Shown: piece after piece, positions 43,943-52,083 of the stretch
Position numbering within the stretch: position 1 is the first letter of the stretch
Layout of the letters: each line of letters opens with the position of its first letter
Notes under the pieces: generated by a model
What the model saw: only the letters and a program-made list of their open reading frames with translations
What the model was told of the DNA's origin: nothing
Database searches by the model: none
Assembly (NCBI RefSeq): GCF_001428845.1
Contig: NZ_LMIU01000025.1
Location: forward strand, 403,755 to 467,754
Length of the DNA stretch: 64,000 nucleotides
Reading direction: 5' to 3'
Source: Achromobacter sp. Root83
Lineage (GTDB): Bacteria > Pseudomonadota > Gammaproteobacteria > Burkholderiales > Burkholderiaceae_B
Position numbers and translations under genes: made by a program

Positions 43943-45142
43943 ATGATTAATTGGGAAGACGACACCATCGCAACGCAACCTGCACAATCCCCCGCACCCG
44001 CGGCGGGTGGGCAGGCTGCGCCCGAAGTCCGGGCGGCGACCGGTGTATTCGGCGACACCGCCATGCCCACGCCTGCCGCGCCTGAACACGCGGCCGGCCT
44101 GGCCGCCAGCGGTGCAGCCACCTCGCAGCGCGTCAAGGTTGCCGACAAGCGCATCATCAACGGCCAGACGGACGTCAACCAGCTTGTGCCCTTCAAGTAC
44201 AAGTGGGCTTGGGAAAAGTACCTGGCGACTTGCGCCAACCACTGGATGCCGCAAGAGATCAACATGTCGCGCGACATCGCCCTCTGGAAGAACCCGAACG
44301 GGCTCACCGAGGACGAGCGCCGCATCGTCAAGCGCAACCTGGGTTTCTTCGTCACGGCCGACTCGCTGGCCGCGAACAACATCGTGCTGGGCACCTACCG
44401 CCACATCACGGCGCCTGAATGCCGCCAGTTCCTGCTGCGCCAGGCATTCGAAGAAGCCATCCACACGCACGCCTATCAATACATCGTCGAAAGCCTGGAC
44501 CTGGACGAAGCCGAGATCTTCAACGCTTACAACGAAGTTCCGTCCATCCGCGCCAAAGACGAGTTCCTGATCCCGTTCATCGACGCGATCGCGGACCCCA
44601 ACTTCAAGACGGGCACGCCCGAAGCCGACCAGACGCTGCTGAAGTCGCTGATCGTCTTCGCTTGCCTCATGGAAGGCCTGTTCTTCTACGTTGGCTTCAC
44701 GCAGATCCTGGCGCTTGGCCGCCAGAACAAGATGACCGGCGCTGCAGAGCAGTACATGTACATCCTTCGCGATGAGTCCATGCACTGCAACTTCGGCATC
44801 GATCTGATCAACACCGTCAAACTGGAAAATCCGCATCTGTGGACGCCGGAATTTCGCGAAGAAATTCGAGAACTCTTCCGCAAAGCGGTCGAACTCGAAT
44901 ACGCTTACGCCGAAGACACGATGCCGCGCGGCGTGTTGGGCTTGAACGCACCTATGTTCAAATCCTACCTGCGCTTCATCGCCAACCGTCGTTGCCAGCA
45001 AATCGGTATCGAACCTCTGTACCCGCAGGAAGAAAATCCCTTCCCGTGGATGGCGGAAATGATCGACCTTAAAAAGGAACGCAACTTTTTTGAAACTCGC
45101 GTGATCGAATACCAAACCGGTGGCACGCTGAGCTGGGAGTAA
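43943..45142 (+). CDS. nrdB: NrdB: class I ribonucleotide reductase, radical-bearing small subunit
   Basis: A 399-residue beta subunit with a di-iron site ([12 protein letters not shown], later [13 protein letters not shown]) and the probable radical tyrosine Y178. The C-terminus GGTLSWE is the tail that docks to NrdA. About 65 N-terminal residues form an Ala/Pro-rich, probably disordered extension beyond the usual start of the fold. It follows nrdA by 20 bases with its own Shine-Dalgarno. The last 300 bases have relaxed third-position GC. Confidence 0.97.
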   Translation: MINWEDDTIATQPAQSPAPAAGGQAAPEVRAATGVFGDTAMPTPAAPEHAAGLAASGAATSQRVKVADKRIINGQTDVNQLVPFKYKWAWEKYLATCANHWMPQEINMSRDIALWKNPNGLTEDERRIVKRNLGFFVTADSLAANNIVLGTYRHITAPECRQFLLRQAFEEAIHTHAYQYIVESLDLDEAEIFNAYNEVPSIRAKDEFLIPFIDAIADPNFKTGTPEADQTLLKSLIVFACLMEGLFFYVGFTQILALGRQNKMTGAAEQYMYILRDESMHCNFGIDLINTVKLENPHLWTPEFREEIRELFRKAVELEYAYAEDTMPRGVLGLNAPMFKSYLRFIANRRCQQIGIEPLYPQEENPFPWMAEMIDLKKERNFFETRVIEYQTGGTLSWE

Positions 45143-45149
45143 CGCAGTT

Positions 45150-45222
45150 CGTCATCAAGCCCGGCGCGGGCACGCTCTCTCTCTATAGAATGAGCGTCGC
45201 GTTCGCGACAGGCTTGATGACG
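45150..45222. repeat. long inverted repeat downstream of nrdB
   Basis: CGTCATCAAGCC (45150-45161) and GGCTTGATGACG (45211-45222) are perfect complements 49 bases apart, with a nested 6-bp stem. The whole could fold as a branched 3' structure starting eight bases beyond the nrdB stop. No U-tract follows. Confidence 0.5.
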
Positions 45223-45295
45223 GTCTCCCCGGTCAGGGTGTTTTCGAACACGTAGAACAAGCGGTCGGCGGTCTGTGATCAGACTGCCTACCGGC

Positions 45296-45344
45296 GCCAT
45301 TTGAAATGGCTCGCGCCAAAGGAGCGGGGGCCATATCAAATGGC
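45296..45344 (+). promoter_or_regulatory. paired dyads upstream of the H1-like gene
   Basis: GCCATTTGAAATGGC (45296-45310) is a perfect 7+7 palindrome. GCCATATCAAATGGC (45330-45344) shares its arms with two changes. They start 34 bases apart and lie 150-200 bases upstream of the H1-like start codon. Two similar dyads at about three helical turns suggest a cooperatively bound operator. Confidence 0.5.
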
Positions 45345-45494
45345 TGTGCCGAATTCATTAGCGCAAACCGTAGTAGCTGTTGCTCGCACAGAACAGCGGC
45401 ATGCGCCGATGAATAGCCCGGGCACGGCTCGCCTTGTTGGCGAACCGGGGCACGGGTTTAAGTTCTGGGACCCCTGAACCTAAGGAGCATGACC

Positions 45495-46220
45495 ATGGCA
45501 ACAGCCAAGAAAGCCGTAAAGAAAGCAGCGGTGAAGAAGCCCGCCGCCAAGAAGGCAGTAGCGAAGAAGGCCGCCCCGGCCAAGAAAGCTGCCGTCAAGA
45601 AGGTAGCCGTCAAGAAAGTCGCTGCAGCCAAGAAGCCGGCAGTGAAGAAGGTTGCCGCCAAGAAGCCGGCAGCCAAGAAGGTCGTCGCCAAGAAAGCGGT
45701 AGCCAAGAAGGCCGTCGCCAAGAAGGCAGTAGCCAAGAAGGTTGTCGCCAAGAAGGCGGTAGCCAAGAAAGCCGTAGCCAAGAAGGCCGTCGCCAAGAAG
45801 GTTGTCGCCAAGAAAGCGGTAGCCAAGAAGGCCGTTGCCAAGAAGGCTGTAGCCAAGAAGGCTCCCGCCGCCAAGAAAGCGGTTGCCAAGAAGGCCGTTG
45901 CCAAGAAGGCTGTAGCCAAGAAGGCTCCCGCCGCCAAGAAGGCCGTTGCCAAGAAGGCGCCTGCCGCCAAGAAAGCGGTTGCCAAGAAGGCCGTAGCCAA
46001 GAAGGCCCCGGCTGCCAAGAAGGCTCCCGCCGCCAAGAAGCCTGCCGCCGCAAAGCCGGCTGCTGCCGCCAAGAAGCCTGCTGCTGCGAAGAAGCCTGCC
46101 GCGAAGAAAGCCGCTCCGAAGAAGCCCGCAACGCCGCCGACCACGGCCGCTGCCCCGGGCGCGAAGACCGCGCTGAATCCCGCTGCGTCGTGGCCGTTCC
46201 CGACGGGTGGCCGTCCCTAA
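45495..46220 (+). CDS. histone H1-like Lys/Ala-repeat DNA-binding protein (BpH1/AlgP type)
   Basis: A 241-residue, extremely basic nucleoid protein. Almost the whole sequence is (V/A)AKKA-type pentapeptide repeats with scattered prolines. It ends in a short non-repetitive tail ([14 protein letters not shown]). It resembles Bordetella BpH1, eukaryotic H1 tails and AlgP, and should bind DNA nonspecifically. Of two adjacent ATGs, 45495 is preferred because AAGGAG (45482-45487) is then seven bases away. The underlying DNA is a 15-bp tandem repeat, so length is likely to vary between strains. Confidence 0.93.
   Translation: MATAKKAVKKAAVKKPAAKKAVAKKAAPAKKAAVKKVAVKKVAAAKKPAVKKVAAKKPAAKKVVAKKAVAKKAVAKKAVAKKVVAKKAVAKKAVAKKAVAKKVVAKKAVAKKAVAKKAVAKKAPAAKKAVAKKAVAKKAVAKKAPAAKKAVAKKAPAAKKAVAKKAVAKKAPAAKKAPAAKKPAAAKPAAAAKKPAAAKKPAAKKAAPKKPATPPTTAAAPGAKTALNPAASWPFPTGGRP
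45660..46020 (+). repeat. 15-bp tandem repeats inside the H1-like gene
   Basis: Units of the form GCCAAGAAGGCNGTN, encoding AKKAV, are repeated about two dozen times with third-position changes. A higher-order period is visible: the block beginning [20 protein letters not shown] occurs twice in succession. This indicates past segmental duplication. Confidence 0.85.
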
Positions 46221-46251
46221 TCAGGACGGTACGAAGCGTTAGCTTCACCAG

Positions 46252-46282
46252 AGCCGCCTGGCCTTGGCCGGGCGGCTTTTTT
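46252..46282 (+). terminator. intrinsic terminator of the H1-like gene
   Basis: AGCCGCC (46252-46258) with GGCGGCT (46271-46277), plus inner GGCC/GGCC pairing, forms a strong hairpin followed by TTTTTT. It lies 32 bases after the stop. Confidence 0.92.
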
Positions 46283-46393
46283 GCGCCGGTCATCCTGACG
46301 GCTGAGCACTGTCCCATCGACAGCAAACCTCCAAGCTATTTTTACCCTTGAGCGTGCGACAATTGACTCCTCTTTTTTGGGGTGATCGCATCC

Positions 46394-46954
46394 ATGCTCG
46401 GTGAAATCTTCCGCTTCCTTCTCGAAATCGTGTTCACGCTGTTTGGCGCGGCGCTGATTGCCCGCGCCTGGATGCACGCAATACGGCTGCACGCCTTCAA
46501 TCCCCTGGCGCGCGCGATCTATCAGGCCACCAACTGGCTGGTGATACCGTTGCGCAAGATCATCCCCGCAGGCAACAAGATCGATTGGACCAGCCTGGTC
46601 GCCGCATGGCTTGCCGCCCTGATCTACCTGGTGCTGGTCTGGCTGGTGGCGATCGGCGCACTGATTCCCGCCGCGCTCCTGCCCGCCGCAATGGGATCGG
46701 CATTGATCATGACCGCCAAATGGGCCCTGAACCTGGTGGTGTGGCTGACGCTGATCCAGGCGGTGCTGTCCTGGGTCAACCCGACGGCTCCCATGATGCC
46801 GCTGCTGCAATCGCTGACCGCGCCGATGCTCGACCCTATCCGCCGCATCCTGCCGCGCACGACGATCGACTTCTCGCCGCTGGTGCTGCTGATCGTGGCC
46901 CAGGTTCTTTTGATGGTCCTGGCCCGCCTGAGCTACGGCATGATGGGCGTGTGA
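46394..46954 (+). CDS. YggT-family integral membrane protein
   Basis: A 186-residue protein with two YggT repeats and four to five hydrophobic segments. FNPLARAIYQATNWLVIPLRKIIP and SWVNPTAPMMPLLQSLTAPMLDPIRRILP are the two family signatures (N-P and P-x-R-R-I-x-P). The start MLGEIFRFLLEIVFTLFG at 46394 is chosen by family resemblance. A GTG four codons upstream is possible, and neither has a good Shine-Dalgarno. YggT proteins have been linked to osmotic and division functions. Confidence 0.9.
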   Translation: MLGEIFRFLLEIVFTLFGAALIARAWMHAIRLHAFNPLARAIYQATNWLVIPLRKIIPAGNKIDWTSLVAAWLAALIYLVLVWLVAIGALIPAALLPAAMGSALIMTAKWALNLVVWLTLIQAVLSWVNPTAPMMPLLQSLTAPMLDPIRRILPRTTIDFSPLVLLIVAQVLLMVLARLSYGMMGV

Positions 46955-46980
46955 GGCACCGGGCGGGGCAACGCCCCGCC

Positions 46981-48429
46981 TTACACCGGAATGGCGGTGT
47001 AGATGTCGATCAGCTTCTTGCGATCGATCTTGTGATTGTTGGACATGGGCAGCGCCGGGCAGGCAACCAGCTCGGAAGGCACCATATAGGGCGGCAGGCG
47101 TTCGGCCAGCCGCTCTTTCCAACCCGCCAGCGCATCCGGCGCCAACAAGGCGGCCTCCTGGCCCCCCGCGCCAATCCCCGCCACGAAGCCTATCAGGCGC
47201 ACGGCCGTGCCATCGGGCCGGCGCAGCACGGCGCAGGCGCTGCCTTCCACGCCCGGCAGGCTGTGCAGGGCCTCGTCGATTTCGGCTAGTTCGATGCGGT
47301 AGCCGTTCAGCTTGATCTGGTCATCCATCCGCCCTCGGCAGAACAGCAGCCCCCCCTCCTCCATCAGCCCAAGATCGCCGGTGCGAAAGGCACGGCGTCC
47401 GTCGGCATAGGTGTAGAGCTTGGCCTCGTTCAGGTCGGCGCGGTTCAGATAACCGCGCATGACGTGATCGCCGACGATACAGATTTCGCCCTCGTCCACC
47501 AGCAGCACGCTGTCCGGCTTGGCGTGCCCCACGGGCAGCGGATCATGCGCCGCCAGCACCGCGTCCGTCACCTCGATCCAGGTGGTGGCGACCGTGGCCT
47601 CGGTCGGGCCGTAGGTATTCAGGATGACCGCGTCGGGGAAGCGCTGGCGCAGTTTCCTGGCCAACGCCGCCGGCAGGGGCTCGCCGCAAAACAGGAACGT
47701 GCGCAACGTCGGCAGCGCGCCGGGCGAGAAGTCGCGGTTTGCCAACTGCTGGTGCGCGAACGAGGGCGTGGATACCCACACCGTGACGCCGTGCCCGGCC
47801 AGGCGGGGGATCCACGCACCCGCCGTCGCGATCTGTTCACGCGCATTGAGCACGCAGCTACCGCCGGACGCCAGCGTGGCGAACACCTCGTACATGGACA
47901 AGTCGAAGCTGAACGGCGCCTGGTTCATGAACACAGGCGCATCGCCCAGGCCGAAGCTGCCCAGCATCCAGTCGCCCAGCAGGCCGACGCTTTCGCGTCC
48001 GATCTGCACGCCTTTCGGATCGCCGGTGCTGCCAGAGGTGAACATGACGTAAGCCAGGCCGCGCTCGGCCAGCGTGGCTCCCTCGCCCGCCGTGAAGCTG
48101 CCCGCCGCGGCGTCAAACACGGCCGCCGCGCGGACGATCTCCACGATGCGGCGCAGGCGCTCCGGCGGATAGATGGTGTCCACCGGGACGAACGGAGCGC
48201 CGATCAGCAGCGCGCCGACCATGGCGACAAAGAACGAGGCTTCCTTGTGGCCGTAGATGGCGACCGGCACATCCGGCGCGGCCCCGTGCTTGCGAGCCTC
48301 GTCGGCCCAGGCCTCTGCCTCGGCGCGCAATTGCGCCCAGGTCAGGCTGCGGTCGGCGGCGGCGATGGCCAGCGCGCCGGGGGCACGCTCGGAATCCACG
48401 AACTGGAAGGACTTCAGGTCGAAACGCAT
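46981..48429 (-). CDS. dltA: DltA-like D-alanine:carrier-protein ligase
   Basis: A 482-residue AMP-forming adenylation enzyme, last gene of a dltCDXBA-type operon. It has the P-loop YVMFTSGSTGDPKGVQIGR, the DltA-typical NTYGPTEATVATTWIEVT, the hinge GRMDDQIKLNGYRIELAEID and the catalytic lysine in HKIDRKKL. It should activate an amino acid, most likely D-alanine, and load it on the DltC-like carrier. The closest alternative is a stand-alone NRPS-type adenylation protein, but the neighbours argue for DltA. Cytosolic. Confidence 0.87.
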   Translation of the reverse strand: MRFDLKSFQFVDSERAPGALAIAAADRSLTWAQLRAEAEAWADEARKHGAAPDVPVAIYGHKEASFFVAMVGALLIGAPFVPVDTIYPPERLRRIVEIVRAAAVFDAAAGSFTAGEGATLAERGLAYVMFTSGSTGDPKGVQIGRESVGLLGDWMLGSFGLGDAPVFMNQAPFSFDLSMYEVFATLASGGSCVLNAREQIATAGAWIPRLAGHGVTVWVSTPSFAHQQLANRDFSPGALPTLRTFLFCGEPLPAALARKLRQRFPDAVILNTYGPTEATVATTWIEVTDAVLAAHDPLPVGHAKPDSVLLVDEGEICIVGDHVMRGYLNRADLNEAKLYTYADGRRAFRTGDLGLMEEGGLLFCRGRMDDQIKLNGYRIELAEIDEALHSLPGVEGSACAVLRRPDGTAVRLIGFVAGIGAGGQEAALLAPDALAGWKERLAERLPPYMVPSELVACPALPMSNNHKIDRKKLIDIYTAIPV

Positions 48430-48445
48430 GCCGAAACTCCCGGCG

Positions 48446-49573
48446 TCAGATGGGACTGCGGCCGCTGAACACGTAAAGCGCCAGCGCGGCCAGGATCAAG
48501 GTGAGCACGCGCCCGAGAAAACGCATGACAGGCCGCGCAAGCAGGGCTTGCAGGCCAGGCCGGGTGCGCGAAGCGTTGATCAGCAGGTTGTGGGCAACCG
48601 AGTACGAACCGAACATCAGGCCGCTGACGATGTAATGCAGCGACAGGCCGTTCCATACGCCCATGGCCAGCAGGGTCGCGAATATGCCGATGTTCTGCGC
48701 CGCCATGCGGTGGCGCCCGAAGAACTTGGTTTTGCTCAATGCCTTGTAGATCGGCATGAACACCACGTCGCGCAGCCATTCGGACAGGCTGATGTGCCAA
48801 CGCCGCCAGAAGTCCTGCGGATTCAGGGTGGCCAGGGGGTTGCGGAAGTTGATCGGCAGGGTGAAGCCGAACAGCATCCCGATGCCGATCGCCATCGTGG
48901 AGTACCCCGCGAAGTCGAAGAACAGGTAGGCGCTGTAGAGCGAGGCGTTCAGCGCCACGCCGGTGAACGAGTAGTCGTGCGCGTCCAGCGTCGCCAGGCC
49001 GTAACGCCAGATCAGCTCGGCCAGGCCGAACTTCTGGATGACGCCCAGCATGATGAGTTCCAGGCCGGTCAGCCAGGTATTCAGGTTCACGCCTTCATAG
49101 CCGCGCTTCAGATCCGCCTGGAACGCGCGCCAGCGGTACATGGGACCGGCCAGCAGCGTCAGCGGGAAGAACAGATAGATGAAGTAGTCCAGCGGCGACA
49201 CGCGTTCGTTGCGCGGGGCGAACAACAGCACGTCGATGGCGCGGAAGGTGGCGAACGACAGGCCCAGCATCGCGCCCAGGTGCGACACGCCAGTCTTCAC
49301 CAGCAGCAGCGGTGTCATGGTGATGATGACGGCCAGCCAGGTCGGGATGTAGTTGCGCCGCATCGCCCACAGCGCGCTGCCCGAAATGGCCAGCAGCGCT
49401 ATCGGCTGATACGGACGCGCCCAGAACACCGCCATCCAGACGCCCAGGCAGATGACGCCGATGATGTGCCGGTAGCCGATGTGCAGCGGCATCCCGACGG
49501 AGCGGTACGCCAACAGGCCCAGGCCGCCGAACAGGGCGCCGCCAAAAAAGCTCAGACTTGCGAACAATTCCAT
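48446..49573 (-). CDS. dltB: DltB-like MBOAT acyltransferase
   Basis: A 375-residue polytopic membrane protein of the MBOAT family. The catalytic histidine is in VWNGLSLHYIVSGLMFG, and the family block is FYPL-like INFRNPLATLNPQDFWRRWHISLSEWLRDVVF. FFPLTLLAGPMYRW and LFFDFAGYSTMAIGIG are typical of DltB. It would pass the aminoacyl group from the carrier across the membrane. It lies seven bases after the dltX-like gene and 16 bases before the dltA-like gene. Confidence 0.92.
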   Translation of the reverse strand: MELFASLSFFGGALFGGLGLLAYRSVGMPLHIGYRHIIGVICLGVWMAVFWARPYQPIALLAISGSALWAMRRNYIPTWLAVIITMTPLLLVKTGVSHLGAMLGLSFATFRAIDVLLFAPRNERVSPLDYFIYLFFPLTLLAGPMYRWRAFQADLKRGYEGVNLNTWLTGLELIMLGVIQKFGLAELIWRYGLATLDAHDYSFTGVALNASLYSAYLFFDFAGYSTMAIGIGMLFGFTLPINFRNPLATLNPQDFWRRWHISLSEWLRDVVFMPIYKALSKTKFFGRHRMAAQNIGIFATLLAMGVWNGLSLHYIVSGLMFGSYSVAHNLLINASRTRPGLQALLARPVMRFLGRVLTLILAALALYVFSGRSPI

Positions 49574-49580
49574 GCCGCGC

Positions 49581-49787
49581 TCAGAACTGTTGATATTGGA
49601 ATTCGACCTTGATCGGACCGCCGCTGCCCGTCGTGGGCTGCGCCTGAAGCACGAATACCAAGATCACCCCGAGATACAGGCACAAATGCCACAGGAACCG
49701 GCGCCCCCAGAGCATGCCCGCCTTGCGGGCTTCGGTTCCGTCGGCGGAACCGGCCTCCTTCGAGGCGTCGTTTCTAAAGAATTTCAT
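49581..49787 (-). CDS. dltX: DltX-like single-pass microprotein ending in FQYQQF
   Basis: A 68-residue membrane microprotein. A basic/polar N-terminus is followed by one transmembrane helix (about 29-48, RRFLWHLCLYLGVILVFVLQ). A short periplasmic tail ends VEFQYQQF. The terminal F-x-Y-x-x-F matches the conserved C-terminal motif of Gram-positive DltX, whose tyrosine (here Y65) is reported to carry the aminoacyl group between DltB and DltD. Its ATG overlaps the dltD stop by four bases. Small enough to be missed by automatic annotation. Confidence 0.82.
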   Translation of the reverse strand: MKFFRNDASKEAGSADGTEARKAGMLWGRRFLWHLCLYLGVILVFVLQAQPTTGSGGPIKVEFQYQQF

Positions 49788-50965
49788 CGGGAAAAGTACT
49801 CCGCAATGCCTTGGTCGGCCATCGCCCAGCCGAGTTCGGCCAGGTGCATGTCGTCGCGGACCATGCCGGGCTCGAAGGGAATGCTGTAGAGATCCAGGCA
49901 ACCCATCCGATAGCGGGCGCACATGCCGGTGATGGCATCCACGACCGGATCGAAACGCTCGACGTCCAGGATCAGCTTGGGATTGAACGGCTGTATGACG
50001 AAGTAGGCCTTGACCTTGCGCTTTTGCAGCAAAGCCATCACGCGCGAGAGATCGCCCAGCTCGGTGCGGGTGATCGGGTCGACGTCGGCGAATTCGTTGC
50101 GGGCTGGCGAATACAGCGGCGCCAGGTATTGCTTGTAGTAGTCGTCCCGCACGTCGTAGGGGTTGTTGCCCCCCAGGCCGCGCTCGACCTCGCGCGCCTC
50201 ATGGGTCAGCCGCCCCCATTGCCCGGAATTCAGGCGGGCGGACAGCGGCCACGACACGAAACGGTGCGCGGGCACGGACAGCTTGCTGCGTGGGCGGTCG
50301 GGCGCCGGCTCCCCGCGCGCATGCCACCACAGCGCCAGCTTGTCCTTCAGTTCGGAGACCTGGCCATTGGCGATGAGCCACAGCAAGCCCCAGTTGGCGT
50401 TGTCGCTGATCCAGGTCTGCATCTGCTCGCGGGTGCTGGGCTGGTCCCACAGGCGGTCCCATACCGGGCCCGTCACGTGCTCGGCGAACGCGCTGCGCGG
50501 CAACTGTCCGCCGGACGCGAACCAGGCGGGCGACACCATGATCACCAGCCGCGTATTCGGCGTAAGCGAATCCGCCACGGATTCCAGCACGCTGACAATG
50601 CCGTAGGACTGGAACATCGCGTGGCCATACGCCAGCGTGGGCACCTTCAGCTCTTGCGGGAAGAAGCGGTAAGGCACGAAGCGCAGGTCATGGCTGGACA
50701 GTTCCGACGAGCCAAGCACGACCAGCGTCCCGTCGCTCAGGGCGTTACCCAGGCGGTTCAGGTTGACGTGCTGGGTGCCCCAGTCCGGCCCCAGGTTGGG
50801 CAGGTAGTTGCTCTTGTCGGCGGCCACGGCCGTCGACGCGGGGTTCGCGACCCGGCTCAGCAGGTCATCCGCGCCGCAATACATGCCCACCGCCAAAGCC
50901 ACCGCCGTCGCGGCAGCCGCGACGTGAGACAACAAGCGGGTATTACGAAGTATGGGCAGCGACAT
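49784..50965 (-). CDS. dltD: DltD-like SGNH-type transfer protein
   Basis: A 393-residue protein with an N-terminal membrane anchor (about 12-32) and an extracytoplasmic SGNH-like domain. The nucleophile motif is VVLGSSELSSHD, and the D-x-x-H-type C-terminal catalytic pair is DDMHLAELGWAMAD. The Gram-positive counterpart transfers D-alanine to teichoic acid; the acceptor here must be something else. The start MSLPILRNTRLL at 50965 overlaps the carrier gene end by 23 bases. A much longer upstream frame is not credible. Confidence 0.88.
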   Translation of the reverse strand: MSLPILRNTRLLSHVAAAATAVALAVGMYCGADDLLSRVANPASTAVAADKSNYLPNLGPDWGTQHVNLNRLGNALSDGTLVVLGSSELSSHDLRFVPYRFFPQELKVPTLAYGHAMFQSYGIVSVLESVADSLTPNTRLVIMVSPAWFASGGQLPRSAFAEHVTGPVWDRLWDQPSTREQMQTWISDNANWGLLWLIANGQVSELKDKLALWWHARGEPAPDRPRSKLSVPAHRFVSWPLSARLNSGQWGRLTHEAREVERGLGGNNPYDVRDDYYKQYLAPLYSPARNEFADVDPITRTELGDLSRVMALLQKRKVKAYFVIQPFNPKLILDVERFDPVVDAITGMCARYRMGCLDLYSIPFEPGMVRDDMHLAELGWAMADQGIAEYFSR

Positions 50966-51182
50966 AGCCGGCAAGCACGCGGACCGACTGAAGATGTTCA
51001 GCGATTTCAGGAGCCGGGATGCTGCAGCCGTACTCGGACTCGACCGCCAGCGTGATATCCACGGCGGCGAGCGAATCGACCAGGCCGGTGGCAATCAGTT
51101 GCGTGTCGGGAGTGACTTTCTTCATGACGATCGACTCGACGATCTCGCCGATCTTGGTGTGGAGTTCTTGCTCGGTATGCAT
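50943..51182 (-). CDS. dltC: DltC-like acyl carrier protein
   Basis: A 79-residue carrier protein, first gene of the operon. The phosphopantetheine attachment serine is S37 in TGLVDSLAAVDITLAVE, followed by the conserved acidic helix IPAPEIAEHLQSV. The start MHTEQELHTKIGEIV at 51182 gives normal length. The Shine-Dalgarno before it is poor, so initiation may be weak. Confidence 0.87.
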   Translation of the reverse strand: MHTEQELHTKIGEIVESIVMKKVTPDTQLIATGLVDSLAAVDITLAVESEYGCSIPAPEIAEHLQSVRVLAGYVAAHTS

Positions 51183-51549
51183 AGATAGTGCAGCGTAACG
51201 TTGCCGTGTCGGCAAAACATCCCCCGCCCCGGGATTCAGGACGTCGAGGATATAGAAAAAAGCTGAAACCCAACTGAAAAATCCCGGCTTTCGAAAGGAC
51301 GCCAAGAAGCACTCGGTTACATTAAATCCGTAACCCGGCGTCGTCGCAATCATTGCACTTCGGCGTGCGGACCGCCATGAAACTTGTCGGGGAAATGGCG
51401 AGAAAACGCTGGGAAACGTAACGTCCGCGGGTAAATCCCGGGGCGCGCGTTGCGGCGGAGCGACAGATTCTTACGTATGCGCAAGCCCTGCCCGCTTCGT
51501 TCTTCGTGCCTTAGCGATCGGCTCGCGGCACGGGCCCGGGCGGCCGGCC
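51183..51549. other. upstream region of the dlt-like operon
   Basis: No gene is seen in this gap. The palindrome CTTTCGAAAG (51288-51297) and several TTTC/GAAA half-sites around 51250-51300 lie 70-120 bases upstream of the dltC-like start, in the expected promoter area. A TATATC-like -10 is visible on the minus strand near 51250. Confidence 0.4.
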
Positions 51550-51581
51550 AAAAAAAAGCCCGCTTGCGCGGGCTTTTTTTT
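51550..51581. terminator. bidirectional intrinsic terminator of the SlyB-like gene
   Basis: A-tract 51550-51557, stem GCCCGC (51558-51563) with GCGGGC (51568-51573), loop TTGC, and T-tract 51574-51581. The T-tract overlaps the TAA stop of the SlyB-like gene. Confidence 0.93.
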
Positions 51582-52083
51582 ACATCGGCGTGACCCGTGT
51601 CGGGCCTGCGCCGCTGATGACCTGGACACGCTGGCCCACGCTGACGGGCACATCCGCTTCCTGGGCGACGACGCGGGTTTCGCCGTTGTCGAGGCGCACC
51701 GTGATTTCAAGGCCGGAATTCCTGCCGGTCCGGTTTTCCACGGCGTTGCCGGCCAGAGCGCCCAGAATGACGCCGCCTACCGTGGCGATGGTGCGGCCCG
51801 TGCCGCCGCCGATGGCGTTACCCGCCACCCCGCCCAGGGCACCGCCTGCGACCATGCCGACGCCGCTGGACTTGTCGGTCTGGATGACGATGGGACGCAC
51901 GCCCGTGACCGTGCCGGTGCGGACGATCTGCTCGCGCTGGGCCTGGTCAAAACTGTACACACCGCTAGATGCGCTGTGGTTTGCGCAGCCCCCCAGGACA
52001 GCCATCGACGTCACAACAGCCGCGATGGCCAGCCAGCGGCCAGTGCGCGGCGTCACCAGGGGAAAAGACTTTGCTTGATTCAT
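51580..52083 (-). CDS. SlyB/Pcp-like glycine-zipper outer-membrane lipoprotein
   Basis: A 167-residue lipoprotein. The lipobox is AVLGGC with C33 lipidated. The 17TM-like glycine zipper (GVGMVAGGALGGVAGNAIGGGTG then ATVGGVILGALAGNAVE) spans about residues 75-120. The C-terminal domain (LEITVRLDNGETRVVAQEAD, then VSVGQRVQVI) is typical of SlyB. GAGGAG just upstream sets the start at 52083. Expected to stabilise the outer membrane; SlyB genes are often under envelope-stress control. Confidence 0.9.
   Translation of the reverse strand: MNQAKSFPLVTPRTGRWLAIAAVVTSMAVLGGCANHSASSGVYSFDQAQREQIVRTGTVTGVRPIVIQTDKSSGVGMVAGGALGGVAGNAIGGGTGRTIATVGGVILGALAGNAVENRTGRNSGLEITVRLDNGETRVVAQEADVPVSVGQRVQVISGAGPTRVTPM

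Larger units (their letters stand above)
45143..45494. other. structured intergenic region between nrdB and the H1-like gene
   Basis: No complete gene lies here. It contains a 12-bp inverted repeat (45150-45161 with 45211-45222) with an inner ACGCTC/GAGCGT pair (45172-45177, 45192-45197). It also has a pair of related dyads (45296-45310, 45330-45344). On the minus strand 45183-45278 reads SQTADRLFYVFENTLTGETV and onward between two stops, possibly a relic of a lost gene. Confidence 0.5.

Noticed and set aside
45660-46020. possible CRISPR-like array
   Set aside because: The regular 15-bp repeats have no spacers and stay in frame throughout a coding sequence; they are protein-coding tandem repeats.
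45458-46144. 228-codon antisense frame of the H1-like gene, rich in FLA/AFL repeats
   Set aside because: It is the exact reverse reading of the Lys/Ala repeats (AAGAAG read as CTTCTT). The plus strand has the Shine-Dalgarno and terminator.
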